64,000 bases of DNA from Apiosordaria backusii (Eukaryota > Ascomycota > Sordariomycetes > Sordariales > Lasiosphaeriaceae), in assembly GCA_030549205.1 (NCBI GenBank), contig JAUKTV010000024.1, positions 124,001 to 188,000 on the forward strand, read 5' to 3'. Position numbers and translations under genes: made by a program. Below, piece by piece: positions 34,439 through 47,500 of the stretch; positions within the stretch are counted from its first letter, which is position 1, and every line of letters begins with the position of its first letter. The notes beneath the pieces are model-generated. The model did not search any database. It saw only the letters and a list, made by a program, of their open reading frames with translations, and had not been told where the DNA came from.

Positions 34439-36929
34439 TGTTATAAGATTCCACACCTCTATAGGACTTACCTAACGTTATAGTCCACTTTATACAATTC
34501 CTTAAAAGGATCTGTAGCTTAAGAGCTTTTAAAGGAAGCTCCTTATTTTATTCTTACCTTTTACTATAAGTTATATCCTATATACAATGTAATTATTATA
34601 TTCTTATTTCTTTTCTTATTCTTTTCTTCTTTCCTATATACAAATATGCTTAATAACCTTCCTAGCCTTAATTTCCTATAGTAAATCTAACCTTAGAAGA
34701 TACCTTTACATCCTTCTTTATAAAGGAAGCTTTTATTAAGCCTTCTAACTATATACCTTCTATATTAACTATAAAAGCCTATATAAAAAACCTCTTTAAG
34801 AAGGTTCTTTAGGAATTCCCTTTAAACTTTTTTATAAACCTTTTTATAAAACCTCCTTTAAAGCCCCTTTTAGAATCTCCTTTAGAACCTTCTTTTTAAG
34901 AACCTCCTTAAAAAGCCTCCGTTAAAACCTCCCTTAAAATCTTTTTAAAAAGCCTTTATTGGAACTTTCTTTAGAACCTCCTTAAAAAGTCTCTTTTAAA
35001 ACCTCCTTTAAAACCTTCTTAAAAACCTCCTTCGGAACTTCTTTAGAAACTTCCTTTAAGAACTTCCTTTAAAAGTCTCCTTAAGAACCTTCTATTTAAA
35101 CTTCTTACTAAAAGGTTATAATATTAATAGCTATAACTAACTGGTTAAATTGCTAATATACTTAATTAAAATTAAATACTACTATAGTACTTTATTAATA
35201 TAATATTAATATACTTTCTATAACCGCTTCCTACTTTATAGCTATAAAGGACTATTTAAAAGCTCTTCTTTAACTTTTAAAGATTCTCCCCTTTTATAAA
35301 TACTTTATAGTTTGCTTTTTTTTTAAGGTTAAAACCAATAGAAAACAATAAGCTTATTTACTTACTTTTTATATAATAAAGGACTTTCGAACTTTAATTC
35401 CTTAATATAAGCCTTATATATATTCTATCTTTAAAGTATATAAATTAGCCTTCCCGATACTTTCAAACAATTCCTATATCCTTTAAAAGCTAAGCAAAGA
35501 GTCTAAGTCTAAAGGCTTTTAAAGAAACTAATTACCAGCTCTTCTTTTATAAAATAAAGAAGAATTCCTTTCCTTTAATATATAATATCTATTTTAATTA
35601 AGATCCCTTTTAGAAGAGCTTTTATAATCTACTACTTTATTTAAAAATCCGCCGGTCTCCGACCTCTTTTATACCTAAAACCTTCTTTAGCTTTATTAGT
35701 AACTTATAATACTCCTTTAAGAAAATAGACCTTCTTTATTTATAAAGGCTATAGAGACTTTTTAAGTCCCTTCTTCTTTATTGACTAAAGGGTCGATAGA
35801 AATAGACTAGGCCGATTTTAAAAAAAAGCCTTGACATTTAAAAGAAAAGTTAGTAAAAGTAAAATATAAAAAGGTACTAGTAAATGGAAATAAAAATATA
35901 GAAAGTATAGAAAATAACTTATCTACTTTACCTATAGTAATGGCCTTAAAAGACCTTAAATTAAGCCTTACTATCTTTTTATAAAATGCTAAAATATCCT
36001 TTTATAAAACACTTATTAATTTACCGGCTGGCTTAAACCCTATTAGGATCCTTAAACTTCCTTTCTCTATAGATATAAAGAGTCCCCTCCTTTTTTTAAA
36101 AAAGCCTAGTTTATTACCATTTTCTACTGATAATAATAATATTAAATAACCTTTTAAAAATAGCTATTTTTAATATTATAGAACGCTTAATATCGCTATA
36201 CTTTAAAAGCTTATCCTAACCGATTAGCTTCTATTAAAGGCTATTATAAATAATAAACGATAGGGATTTACCTTATATATACTATTAAGCTATTAGCTTA
36301 ATACTATCTAAAATATCCTTATTTAGTAGTTATAAAGCTTTACTATTTAACCGTTTAATACTAGCTTTTATAATAAATCTTCTTAAAATATTAATTAGTA
36401 ATAGCTTAATTAAACTACCAGTAGAGGTTATTATCCTTTCTATACTACTATTAGTTTAACTAATAAGTTAGAAGGATTTAATTAAATAAGCTTACTTACT
36501 TTTAAAGGACGACTTAAATAGCAATCTATTTTTAAAAAAGGACAATTACTTAAAGCTTATCCTATTAACTTATCTTTATAAGGTTTAGAAAAGTAATAAA
36601 GATTAAGATTTTCGGACTATCCTTAATATCTAGAACTTTATAAGATTAATAAAACAATGGTAAAAGATAGTATATACCTTTAAGGCCTGTTTAACCTTTA
36701 AAGCGTTTGATTTTTTATTAAAATGTTTACTATTAAAGGGATAGAATAATAAAGAATAAAAGCGTTAGGATTTAATATAGAATCTATTATTAAAATAGAC
36801 CGAAATACTATAGTTTATTACTACCTTAACTGTAATAATAGACTAGAACTGCCTTAATTTTCTAAAAAGGTCTATAGTATAAAATACTATAAAAAGAATT
36901 GCAAAAGATATAAAAGTAAACTATCTTAC
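34439..36929 (+). mobile_element. Gypsy G1, left segment (5' LTR and presumed gag)
   Basis: It starts with TGTTATAAGATTCCACACC, a plausible LTR terminus abutting the truncated Copia A. The LTR is perhaps about 220 bp, but its 3' end and primer site cannot be fixed. Downstream are a repetitive EPPL-type coding remnant and a gag-like stretch. The segment ends at the target site of Copia B and resumes at 44543, as shown by the CTTAC duplication. Confidence 0.6.
34840..35100. repeat. Degenerate 15-bp tandem array in G1
   Basis: Variants of AACCTCCTTTAAAA recur about 16 times. Read in frame they give Glu/Lys-Pro-Pro-Leu repeats, so the array was probably a Pro-rich repetitive N-terminal gag segment. 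Confidence 0.65.
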
Positions 36930-37763
36930 TGTTAAACTAGGTCCCTGTGAGGCCTAAGTTTACAGTGGGCGGCTGCTATTATACTACGTGGTAGAAGCTT
37001 AAGTTGGAAAGCCTACCTGTCAGCTACCCGGCATTTGCCCGGCACCTTACTTCACTGCAGGGCTATTCAAAGGCCTGCATCCCGCTAACCAGTAGGCCAA
37101 ACTGCCTATAATTTTATATTTAGGCTACTAAGGCCTACTACTGTAGGCAATATAAGTGGCCTAACCTTAACCCTACGTTGACCTACACTTTAGGTTAAAG
37201 GTACTTAGTTTTGCAGCCCTTTTATATAGCCATAAGTCGATTTTTAAAAAGCTGTAAACTATACTAACTTAACTGCCTATAAAACCTATAGCCAACCACT
37301 GGGCTAACCAAATTGGCTAAAAATTGGTAGGCCTATAGTTAAGTAGGTATATTATTACTATACTAAATTATAAGCCTATAGGCCCTATAGGTCAGGAGCT
37401 ATAGAGAGTTTAATAAGTGGTTTATAGGGCTTAGTAAACCTCGGGTTTAACTAAATCGTACTCTAGCCTATCTGCCCGCTAGGGTATGCAAGGCACCGTA
37501 CGTCAGTCGGTAAGTATATAGTAAAGGTCGAGTACAAACCCTACTATAGAGACTATTATAGTGGATTTATAGAAAGTTAGTACTACAATATAATTATTTA
37601 CCTACTATATTTCTGTTCTATAATACCTATATAGTACTGTATTCTAATACCCCAGCACTAAGCTATAGGTATTATATATAAGACTTCCGCTATACTGTAA
37701 GCTAATATATAAGTATTAATTACAGGGCCTCTAGGCCTATAATTAGCTATATTTATTCCAATA
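36930..37763 (+). repeat. 5' LTR of Copia B
   Basis: 834 bp, TGTTAAACTAGG...TTCCAATA. The first 165 or so bases keep most C and G, while the rest carries many transitions relative to the 3' LTR. Confidence 0.9.
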
Positions 37764-37780
37764 GGTTATAAGCCTAGAAG
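37764..37780 (+). other. Primer-binding site of Copia B
   Basis: GGTTATAAGCCTAGAAG lies immediately after the LTR. It is close to the copia-type site that pairs with an internal part of initiator tRNA-Met (GGTTATGAGCCCA before mutation). Confidence 0.55.
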
Positions 37781-39469
37781 ATACTTAATTAGGTTATAGG
37801 CTTATAAGCTTAAGCTTAAAGCCTTTTATAAATAACAGCTTAAGCTACTATAGACTACGTTACAAGTAGGCTATAAAATCACTGATTTTAAAGCCTACCT
37901 ATTAAAGTAAGGTTATAAAGTAAATACTAAGCTTACCTTACCTTATTAGGTTTTTTAAGGGCCTATAAGGTTTAAATTTGCACCTGCTACCAAATTTATT
38001 ATACCGTAAGGTACGTAAAAATTAAGCCTAATAGGGTATTAAAGGCTTATAAGCTATAAGCTTATAAGAGCTAGAAATAGCCTTCTACTTTAACTATAGC
38101 TAGATAGATAGTTCTGTAAATCCTAAAGGCAGGTAAAAAAGTAAGAAGATAAAGCGACCTTCTTAGCTATTACTACTGTTAGTAGTTGCAGTACTTTACT
38201 ATATAAAATAGCCTATTCTTTAAGGCTTTTAAATACTGTAAACCTAGCCTTCTTACTATATAAAGTAAACTATAGTTAAAGCCCTAATTAAAAACGGTAC
38301 TAAGTTAAGGTCTTAAAGCCCTATAGAACGCTTTAGCGGCAAGTATACTAAGCCTCCTATAGATTCGAAAATGCAAAATACAGGGCTTAGGTAGGGGTCT
38401 TCTGGGGGAGAAGAATCAGTAGATTCTTACTGTATACAGGCCTTTACTATTTAATTAAGGAAGTAAGAGGCTTAGATTTAATAGTTATAAGGTACTATAA
38501 CCGAAGTAGTAGAGTAAATTAAGCTTTTAATAATAACTTAAAGCGCTTTAAATAGGCCTAAGGCTACTGTAACTACTCCTTTAGTAGTAGCTAAAGCTAT
38601 ATACTAAGAAGCTATAGCAGCCTACCAATTAAGGCTTAAGGCTAATAGTAGTTCCGTTAAGGTCCTTTATACTACTATTGCTATTAAAATGACTAAAAAG
38701 GTCTATAAATTCCCTACTAACTAAAGGCTTATAGGCCCTAAGAATTTTAATCTATAAAAACAGGGCTTAAATATTATACTATATACTATCGATATAGCTA
38801 CTTTTATAGAAAACCCTACTATAGTAGCCTACTAAAGTGATACTAAATAGGCTTTACTATTAATATTACTTTAAAATAGTATAGCCTTAGGCCTTTAGGC
38901 TTCTATTTTATAGTAAATAAGCCCTATTAAAGCCTATAAACTGCTTATATAGAGGTATTTCTATAGTACTAAATTATAATAAAGGAACCTCTATAGGGAA
39001 TACTACTCCTTAAACTTCTACCAATTTACAAGCTCTTTAATAGACTTTAACATTAAGTTCTTTAATACAGTTAGCTAGCTTATACTAACCGGTATCGATT
39101 TCTAGACTATAGATTAAGTAAATTAATACCTATAGACTATAGAAAAGAACTTTCTATAGTAAACTAGAAGGTAATAGAGCGCTATACAGACTATTAAAGT
39201 ACTAGGCTAAAATATAAACGCTATTAACTTAAGCTTTCTAATAGCAGACCTACTGGAAAAACAGCATATTCTAGCCTTTATTACCACTAAAGGCATAGCC
39301 TATAAAAGTAAAGAAGGCCTTTATAAAAGTGCTAAAAAGAAGGTCTTTTTAAGTAAAAAGCTTAAAAGTAATAGTAATAGTAGCCTTAATAGCCTAAATA
39401 GCTTTCCTTAAAAGAAAAAGAAGAAAGGCTTTAAAAGGCCTAAAGGCCTTAAAAAAAGGCCTAAAGTTA

Positions 39470-42400
39470 AAGATTTATTTACCTATATAGTAAGCTCCTA
39501 TAATCTAACTTTAAAGGTCTTTAAAGACTTTAATAGTAATAATAGTAATAAAGGTACTTATATAGTACCTATAGGGCCTATTAAAGGCATTAAAAGCACT
39601 GAAGGTAAGGCCTTAGCAGTACTTTCTTTAAGGGATGCCCTTCTATATAATACTAGGTCTATTAACTATATTATTAACAGTCGAAAATAGTTTACTGACT
39701 ATAAACCTAATAATAGCTTACTAAGGATAATTTATATAGAAAGGGATCCTCTAATGCCTAAGGGCTTTAAAACCGCTATATTTATAGTACTTTTATAAAA
39801 AGAACCCCTTAAATATACTAAGCTTAAGCTTAAAAATACTCTATATATTCCTTAGTTTAATATTAACCTTTTTAATAGTATACTATACTATAAGGTTAGT
39901 AGTTAGGTTAAAAAGGAAGTACTGTATAGGCCTAATAAGGCCCCGATAGCGGTATTTAATTTCAAAGCTTTAGGCTTTTTCTTAAAATTATAGAGGATAA
40001 AGAGGCCTATTATTTACTATAATGTAAGTTTTAACGTTACTAATTAAAAGCGAAAATTAATAGTTAAGCTTTCTAATAGGCCTTTATTTTAAAAGGATAG
40101 CTATTTGAAGGTCGATTTAGACCTTCGAAGGCCTAATAATAGGCCTATAAAGCCAAATAGTAATAGTACTATTAGCTCTAATTCAAACGTCTAAAAGGTA
40201 AAGCCCTATAGGCTTAAAGGGTCTAAGTCTGGCTATAAGGAAGGCTATAACCGGGGTAAACCTAAAGAAATAAAGCTCTATTGGCCTATAGAAGGCCTTA
40301 ATAGCTTAAGTAACCCTAACTCTGGAAGATTTAGTTAGGGCAGACCTACGAAAAAGCTCCGTTAGCTTATAGAAGGCCTTAATAGCTTAGATAATCTCGG
40401 CCTACTTAATTAAAAAGAGGCTTAAGAAGGCTATATACTTAAGAAGGCTATTAAAAATATCTCCAATACCGCTATAGACTACTATAGCAAATTGCTCTAG
40501 ATAGCATTAAAATAGTATATTAGGCTAGGTTATATAGGCCTAATACTGTTAAAAAAGACTAATAAAATTACTACTAGGCTTTTAAACCTAGATTAAATTA
40601 AAGAAGTAAATTTTCAATACTTAGCCTATAATAAAGCTAAGGCAATAAGAAGGCTTCAATTTTCCACTATTCCGGACCCTTCTAAGGTCTTAGGTTCTAT
40701 TAAAGGCAATACTTTTAAAATCAAGCCTATACCCTATAATAGACTTCCTATAGTATTGATTTTAGTAGACTGAAAATCCCAGTTTAAGTAGGCCTTTTAT
40801 TTACTAAATGCTAAAGAACCAACTGTACTAAGCGCTATTAAAGGCTTTTTCAAAAGCCTAAAGAATCGCTATAATAAGTACCCTATTTATTTCTACTACG
40901 ATAGTAGGAAAGAAATTAACCATAAATTATAGGCCTAGTTTTCTATTAAAAGCGTTGAATTTTCTACTTTTAGACCCTATATCCATAAGTAAAATAGCCT
41001 AATTAAACGCTCTATTAAAGTATTTTTAAACCAGTTATAAACTATAATAGTGTTATTATAGCTTCCTTAATACTTATAGTACTATATAGTACCTATAGTA
41101 CTTAAATTAGTTAACTATATTACAATTAGCAATAGGGACCTAACTTTCTATTAAACGCTCTATAATAAATTAAAGCCTTCCCTTTCTTATAAACCAGACT
41201 TAAGCTGGTTTAAGGCTATAGGCTTTTTTATAAAGCTTCTTATTCCTATTAAAAAAAAGTCTAAAGCTCTAAAACTACAGGCCTATATAGAGCCTAATAA
41301 GCTACTGGCTATCTTTAAAAGTAAGACTTACTAAGTATAAATACCGGCTAAAAAGACAATAGTAAAATCTTCCTTTATAAATATAGTAAACAAACCTACT
41401 GTAATTTAAAGTATTACTACTATTTCAAAAGAGGATTTAAGCTAAAGAAGGGTAAAGCTACCATAATTAGTAAATAAAGATAGCAACCTATACCTTAAAT
41501 ACAACTTAGTCAGCTAACTAAGTTTGTAAATTAGCTAATAGGCCAATACTAAACAATTCTTTAATAGTAAGCTAATTAGTAAGCCTACTATAATTTAAAA
41601 GGCTATAATCGATAGCAGTTTAAAGCCTCCTAATAGGCCTATTATAGGCCTTAAAGCCAGCTTAGAACCTCCTATTAAAAACCACTTACCAATAGAAGTA
41701 GAAGAACTATACTTAAATGTAAGTAAAGATATTAAAATAGGCACTAGCTAATTTGTTAAATCAATACTAACTAAAACTAAGGCCTATTACTATAGGGTCT
41801 TTAAGGGTCCTTTTAGTATTAGTTTATTACCTTAAATACTAAAATAAGTACTAAAGAACCTTGAAAAATCCTACTAACTAAAGGCTATATATAGCAAATT
41901 TAGGTAAATAGTTAATTAAAGAACCTTTAAGTTCTTTTTTTAAAGCGCTTTCTTTAAAGACTATACATTATTAACTAATAAGTTAGTACTATATAAAAAG
42001 ACTGATAAAGAAAATAGGCTTTTAAAGTTTAAAGCTAGGCTAATTATTAAAGGATTCTTATAAAAAGAAGGCCTAGATTTTACAAAGACCTTTGCCTTTA
42101 CTATTATACTATCTATTTAGTATATACTATTAACTATAGTGGCTTTATTAAATTAGGAAATAAAGTAGATCGATTTTATAAAGGTATTTCTTAATGGCTA
42201 TTTAAAAGAAGAGAATTATATAGTAATCCTTAAAGGCTTCTATAAGTTCTACCAATTAACAGATTTGGCCATTAAAGCTAAACTATATAGGCAAGGCTTT
42301 AAGCTTAAAACTAACTAAATAATTTACCTTTTTAAAGCCTTATATAGTTTAAAATAGAGCCTTAGACTTTAACAAACTAAACTTACTAAGCTATTAAAAG

Positions 42401-43640
42401 AAGAAGGTTTTATAGCGCTAATTTCTAACTTTACTATCTTCTATAATCCTAAGGCTAGGATTTTTATAATAACCTACGTTAATGATTATTTAATTATAGG
42501 CTTTAATAAAGCCTATATTTAACGGCTTAAAAAAAGCTTAAATAAGGTCTATTTAATAGAAAATAAAGGGCCGGCTTCCTTCTTTTTAAAGGTCTAAATA
42601 ATAAAGGATAAGTATCGCTCCTTTCTATAGTTTAGCTAAGTCTAATATATATAGGAAGTAATTAAGACCTTTAACTTTAAAAATAGCTGTAAAATACTAG
42701 TTCCTTTATAGCCTAAAATAGTAGCCTAATATAAAGATCCTAAATTAAAAGGAAGCCCTATAAGGAAGTCAGATCATATACTATTTTAGTATATAGTAGG
42801 TACTATAATATATCTAATAACCTAAATAAGGCCTAATATTGTTTTTACAGTACAGTAGCTTTTAAAGAGTATATAGTAGCCTACTATAATAAACCTAAAT
42901 ACCGTTAAAAACCTTCTAAAGTATTTAAATAATATAGAGAACTTAATAATCGCTTATAGCTATACTACTGGACTTACTAAAAAAGAAGGTACTATAGTAC
43001 TTATAGACTTTACAGATTTAGACTTTATAGAAGACCTAAAGGACTTAAAATCTACTTATAGCTTTATATTTAAAGTGGCTAAAAGCCCTATAAACTAGAA
43101 ATCAAAGAAGGCTAGTACTATAAGCCTCTTTACTTTAAAGGCTAAAACCGATATACTTACTAAGGCTATTTATAAGGCTCTATAAATTAGGGAGGTTTAT
43201 AAAGAGCTAAGGTATACTTTAGTAGGCTCTATCCTTCTATATAATAATAATACTAGCTCTATAATTATTGCCTATAACCTAGCCCTTTACAATTATACTA
43301 AATATATATTATTAAAATACTACTAAGTTAAAAAGTAAGTTAGGGTATTATAGGTTACTATTAATTACCTAAATACTAAATAAATACTGGCTAATAGGCT
43401 AATTAAACCACTGGCTAGCTAAAAATTTAAAACCTTTATTGGTCTTTTAGGCTTAAAGAATAGGCCTATAAAGGAAAAGTTAATAGAAGAATAGATTGAA
43501 AAACTACCCTCTCTATATTTAATTTTCCTTTATAATTTAGCTTATAAAAGTAATTACTTAATGCTTAAATATATAGGCCTTAATGCCTTATATACCTTAT
43601 ATTTTAGTTTTTTAATTAGCTAGTTAGTTCATTAGTGTTA
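39470..43640 (+). pseudogene. Copia B pol remnant (integrase, reverse transcriptase, RNase H)
   Basis: Reading through transition-type stops reveals the following. An integrase core lies at about 40,735-41,180 (LVD.KSQF, YDSRKEIN, then PYIHKQNSLIKRSIK, matching the NG-ER end of the core). Reverse transcriptase lies at about 42,050-42,620 (IDFIKVFLNGYLKEENYI, then YVND, a mutated YVDD, near 42,475). RNase H is at about 42,950-43,640 (TLKAKTDILTKAIYKAL, then YNNNTSSIIIAYN). Stops and a mutated active-site Asp show it is inactive. Confidence 0.85.
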
Positions 43641-43689
43641 ACTTACTATAATAGGCCTTAGATTTAAATCTAGGCCTATTACTTACTAT

Positions 43690-43703
43690 AAGTAAAGAAG
43701 GGA
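43690..43703 (+). other. Polypurine tract of Copia B
   Basis: AAGTAAAGAAGGGA directly precedes the 3' LTR. Copy C has the less mutated GTAGAGAAGGGG at the same place. Confidence 0.65.
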
Positions 43704-44537
43704 TGTTAAATTAAGTCCCTATAAAGCCTAAGTTTACAGTAGGTAGCTGCTATTATACTATATAGTAAAAGCTTAAGTTAAAAAGCCTACCTATTAGTTA
43801 CCTAGTACTTACCTGGCACTTTACTTTACTATAGGGCTATTTAAAGGCCTACATTCTACTAACTAGTAGGCCAAACTGCCTGTAATTTTATATTTAGGCT
43901 ACTAAGGCCTACTACTGTAGGCAGTATAAGTAGCCTAACCCTAACCCTACGTTAACCCGCACTTTAGGTTAGGGGTGCTCGGTTTCGCAGCCCTTTTATA
44001 TAGCCGTAAGTCGATTTTTAAAGAGCGATAAATCACACTAACTTAACTGCTTATAAGACCTATAGCCAACCACTGGGCTAGCCAAATTAGCTAAGAATTA
44101 GTAAGCCTATAGTTAAATAGGTATATTATTACTATACTAAATTATAAGCCTATAGGCCCTGTAGGTTAGAAGCTACAGAAGGCTTAGCAAGTAGTTTACA
44201 GGGCTTAGTAAACCTTAGGTTTAACCAAGTCGTACTCTGGCCTATCTGCCTGCTAAGGTATGTAAGGCACCGCACGTCAGTCGGTAGGTATGTGGTAGAG
44301 GTCAAGTACGAACCCTACTATAGAGACTATTACAGTGGATTTACAGAAGGCTAGCACTACAATACAATTGTTTACCCACTATATTTCTATTCTACAGCAC
44401 CTGCGTAGTGCTGTATTCTAGTACCCCAGCACTGAACTATAGGTATCACGCGTAAGACTTCCGCTGCACTGTAAGCTAGTATATGAGCACTAATTACAGG
44501 GCCCTTAGGCCTGTAATTGGCCATACCTATTCTAATA
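43704..44537 (+). repeat. 3' LTR of Copia B
   Basis: 834 bp. Its first 165 or so bases are heavily mutated, while the rest is the best-preserved version in the window, including CTAACCCTAACCCTACG near 43,936 and a TATA-like TTTTATATAGC near 43,995. Confidence 0.9.
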
Positions 44538-44542
44538 CTTAC

Positions 44543-47500
44543 TATAAACAATAAAGCAATAGTATTAAAGGATATTACCGTCCTTATATAAACTATAGCT
44601 TAGTACTTTTAATTAAAAGTAAGGCTTAGAACTTATAAGAGATTATCTTTTTATCTATTAAAATGCTAAAAGCTACTTAACTTTCTATAAAATACTAATA
44701 AATTTTATCAGCCTTAACCGAAATAAAGCTAAATGCTTTTATTAAGGCTTATAGTAATTCTTTACAGTAGTAATCTGCTTTTACTAAAATAGAAGGCTAA
44801 TATAAGAATCCTATATTCTATAAAAGTATTACTTTAATACTTTTAGCTTATACCGAGTATACTTTTAATAGGCCTAATATAGAATATACCAAATACCTCT
44901 ATTTAATCGATAGTTACTAGAATAATAACTTTTCAGTTAACTAAAATAAGCCTAAAGGAATTATACAATCTAGATTTATATAAAACTTTTATAACCTTTT
45001 CTTAAGTCTAATCCCTAAAAATAAAGCCCTTTAATTAAAAGTTCTACCAATCTTATTATTTTTAAAAAAGGAATCTGTCTTACCTAAGTATATAACCAAT
45101 AATCTATTATTTTCTAAACTCTATTAACAATTCCCTTTTAATAAAGAGAAGCCTTAATATAAGAAATTTAATACTATAGACTATCCCCTTTTTAAGCTTT
45201 AGTTTAAAGACCAACCTTTAATAGATAAGCTTATTACTATTGGCAATAAGTATTTAATTATCTACTATAATGCCTATATATAAGTAAAGTATATACTAAC
45301 TACTATTATTTAAAAAAGCTAAACTATACTCCTTTATACTTAATAGTTTATAATCCTTTAAAGATTAGTGCTAACCTAATTTATCGGACTTAGCGTTTAT
45401 AAAAAAGCCTACCTTAACGGTAGAATAAAAGTATTTAAAATAATAAATATAATATTAAAAAGGTTTAAGACTAATAAAAGATTAGTATATGCTAAAATAG
45501 AAGGCCTCCGATTTTCCTTTTAAAAGGTAAAAGAGAAGGGAACAGTCGATTGGTTTAAGAAAAAACGTTACTTAACTAAGATATTTAAAATAGTATAGAA
45601 GGAACTTATTTATAATATTTAAAAGACCGTTCTTCTTAAGGCTATTTTATTCTTTAAAAATTAAAATCAGTATAGTAATCTATCCTATTAATATATACTT
45701 AAGGGTAAAGCTATAAGGAATATAGAAATATAGTATTACTTTATAATCGACTAATTAAAACGTTACTAAAGCCGTTAGGATTAAGCTAAATATAGCTATC
45801 TTTAATAGGAACGAATAAGGAATTGTTATAATAATACTTACTTTAAGGATTAACCTTAAAATAATTACTAAAAGTTCGATTGTAAAAAGTTCGATTATTA
45901 AACTAACCGGCAACTTAAATGTCCTTTAATTACTAAGTAATAGAGAGATAAAGACCTAAAGATATAGTAGAATCTAAATAAATACCTTAAGTATTAAAAG
46001 GTTAAGAATTAATATCGTTAATACCGATAAGCCTATAGTTAGTTTCTTTAATAATAACTTTAAATATAATAATACCGGTATGCTTAAAAACGATAGTAAT
46101 ATCTTTAATAATAACCTTAACTTCGATAATAAAAAGAACTAAATCTATTATACTTTTAAAGTAAGAGACATTTATATATATTTAATATTTAAGATATAAT
46201 TAACCTACCGGCAATACTTTATAATATTTTAAGTACTGTAAAACCTGCCTTATTATATAGAAGATTACTTAGTAGTTTCTATTACTAAAGACCTTAATTA
46301 AAATATCTTCTACTTAAAAAAAAAAGGCAAGGCTTTTTTATAAAGTATAACTTTTTAAAAGCTAAACCTTACTAATACTTTATATATATTCCTCTTTTCT
46401 CTTAACTTTAATATATTTAAGTCTATCTTTTACAATACCTTTACTTAAATAAAAGTACCTATTTTACTAACTTTAAATGGTAAAATAGAGTAAATCTATA
46501 CCGATATAGAAGCTAAAAGATATACTATCGTTAAAAGACTATTAAAATAAATCCTAAATATTAAATAAATATCTAGTAAACCTTTTAAGCTTTAAGATAT
46601 TAAATAGAGGTTATAATAAACTTTTAACTAAGTAAAGTTTTAAATTTACCTATACAGTAAAGACTATAAAGAATAGAAAGTAATGTCCTCTATTTTAATT
46701 ATAGTAAATATAGTTAAATCTTTAAAAGTTAAAATCCTATTTAACTAATCCTTTCTATAAAATTACTAAATAGACCTCCTTTTATTTTAAAGCTATATAG
46801 AAGTTAAAAGATATTAAGGTTTAAAGGTACTATATTTTATTAAATAGGAAGGAATTAAAAAAAGAAAGAACTGGTTTAATGTTAAAGCTATAAAATTAAA
46901 TACCATTCGATTAAATAAGAAGAAATATTTTACAGTTAAATACTTAAGCTTAAAGAAGGATTGTATTTACTTATTTTTAGAATTAATAGAAATATATAAT
47001 ACTCTTTAATATAGGAACTGCTATATTCTATACCATAATATTTTTAAAAAGTCTATTAAGATCTATATATTTTAAAAGATAAAGACTTTATATACTATTA
47101 CTTTTAAAAGCATTGTTAAAATATTAAAAGGATAGTCCTATATAAAGAACTACCTTATTAAGTACTACTTTAATATAGAAAGGAATTAAAGACATCTATC
47201 CCCTTTATTTTAATTAAAAGACTTTTTAAACTTCTTAAAGAAGGAAACGATAGAAGAGACTTAAGATAAAAATAAAAAAGAACTTTTTAACTTAAAACCT
47301 AAGCCTAACTTACTATAAAAGGAGTTATTAGAAAATCCTTTCGACTTATTAGATAATAAAGATAAAGAAAGAAGGGAGAATTTAAAACCACGACTTATTT
47401 TAAGAATTATTAAAGATAAAAAGGTCTTAAAATATAGGCTTAAAAATAAAATATATATTTATAAAGATAGTCCTTTCTTTATAAATAAACTTAAGAAGTT

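Larger units (their letters stand above)
36930..44537 (+). mobile_element. Copia B: full-length Ty1/copia retrotransposon, RIP-mutated
   Basis: 7,608 bp with 834-bp LTRs at both ends, flanked by CTTAC at 36925-36929 and 44538-44542. Integrase remnants precede reverse transcriptase and RNase H, the order that defines Ty1/copia. It inserted into Gypsy G1. All frames are disrupted. Confidence 0.92.
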
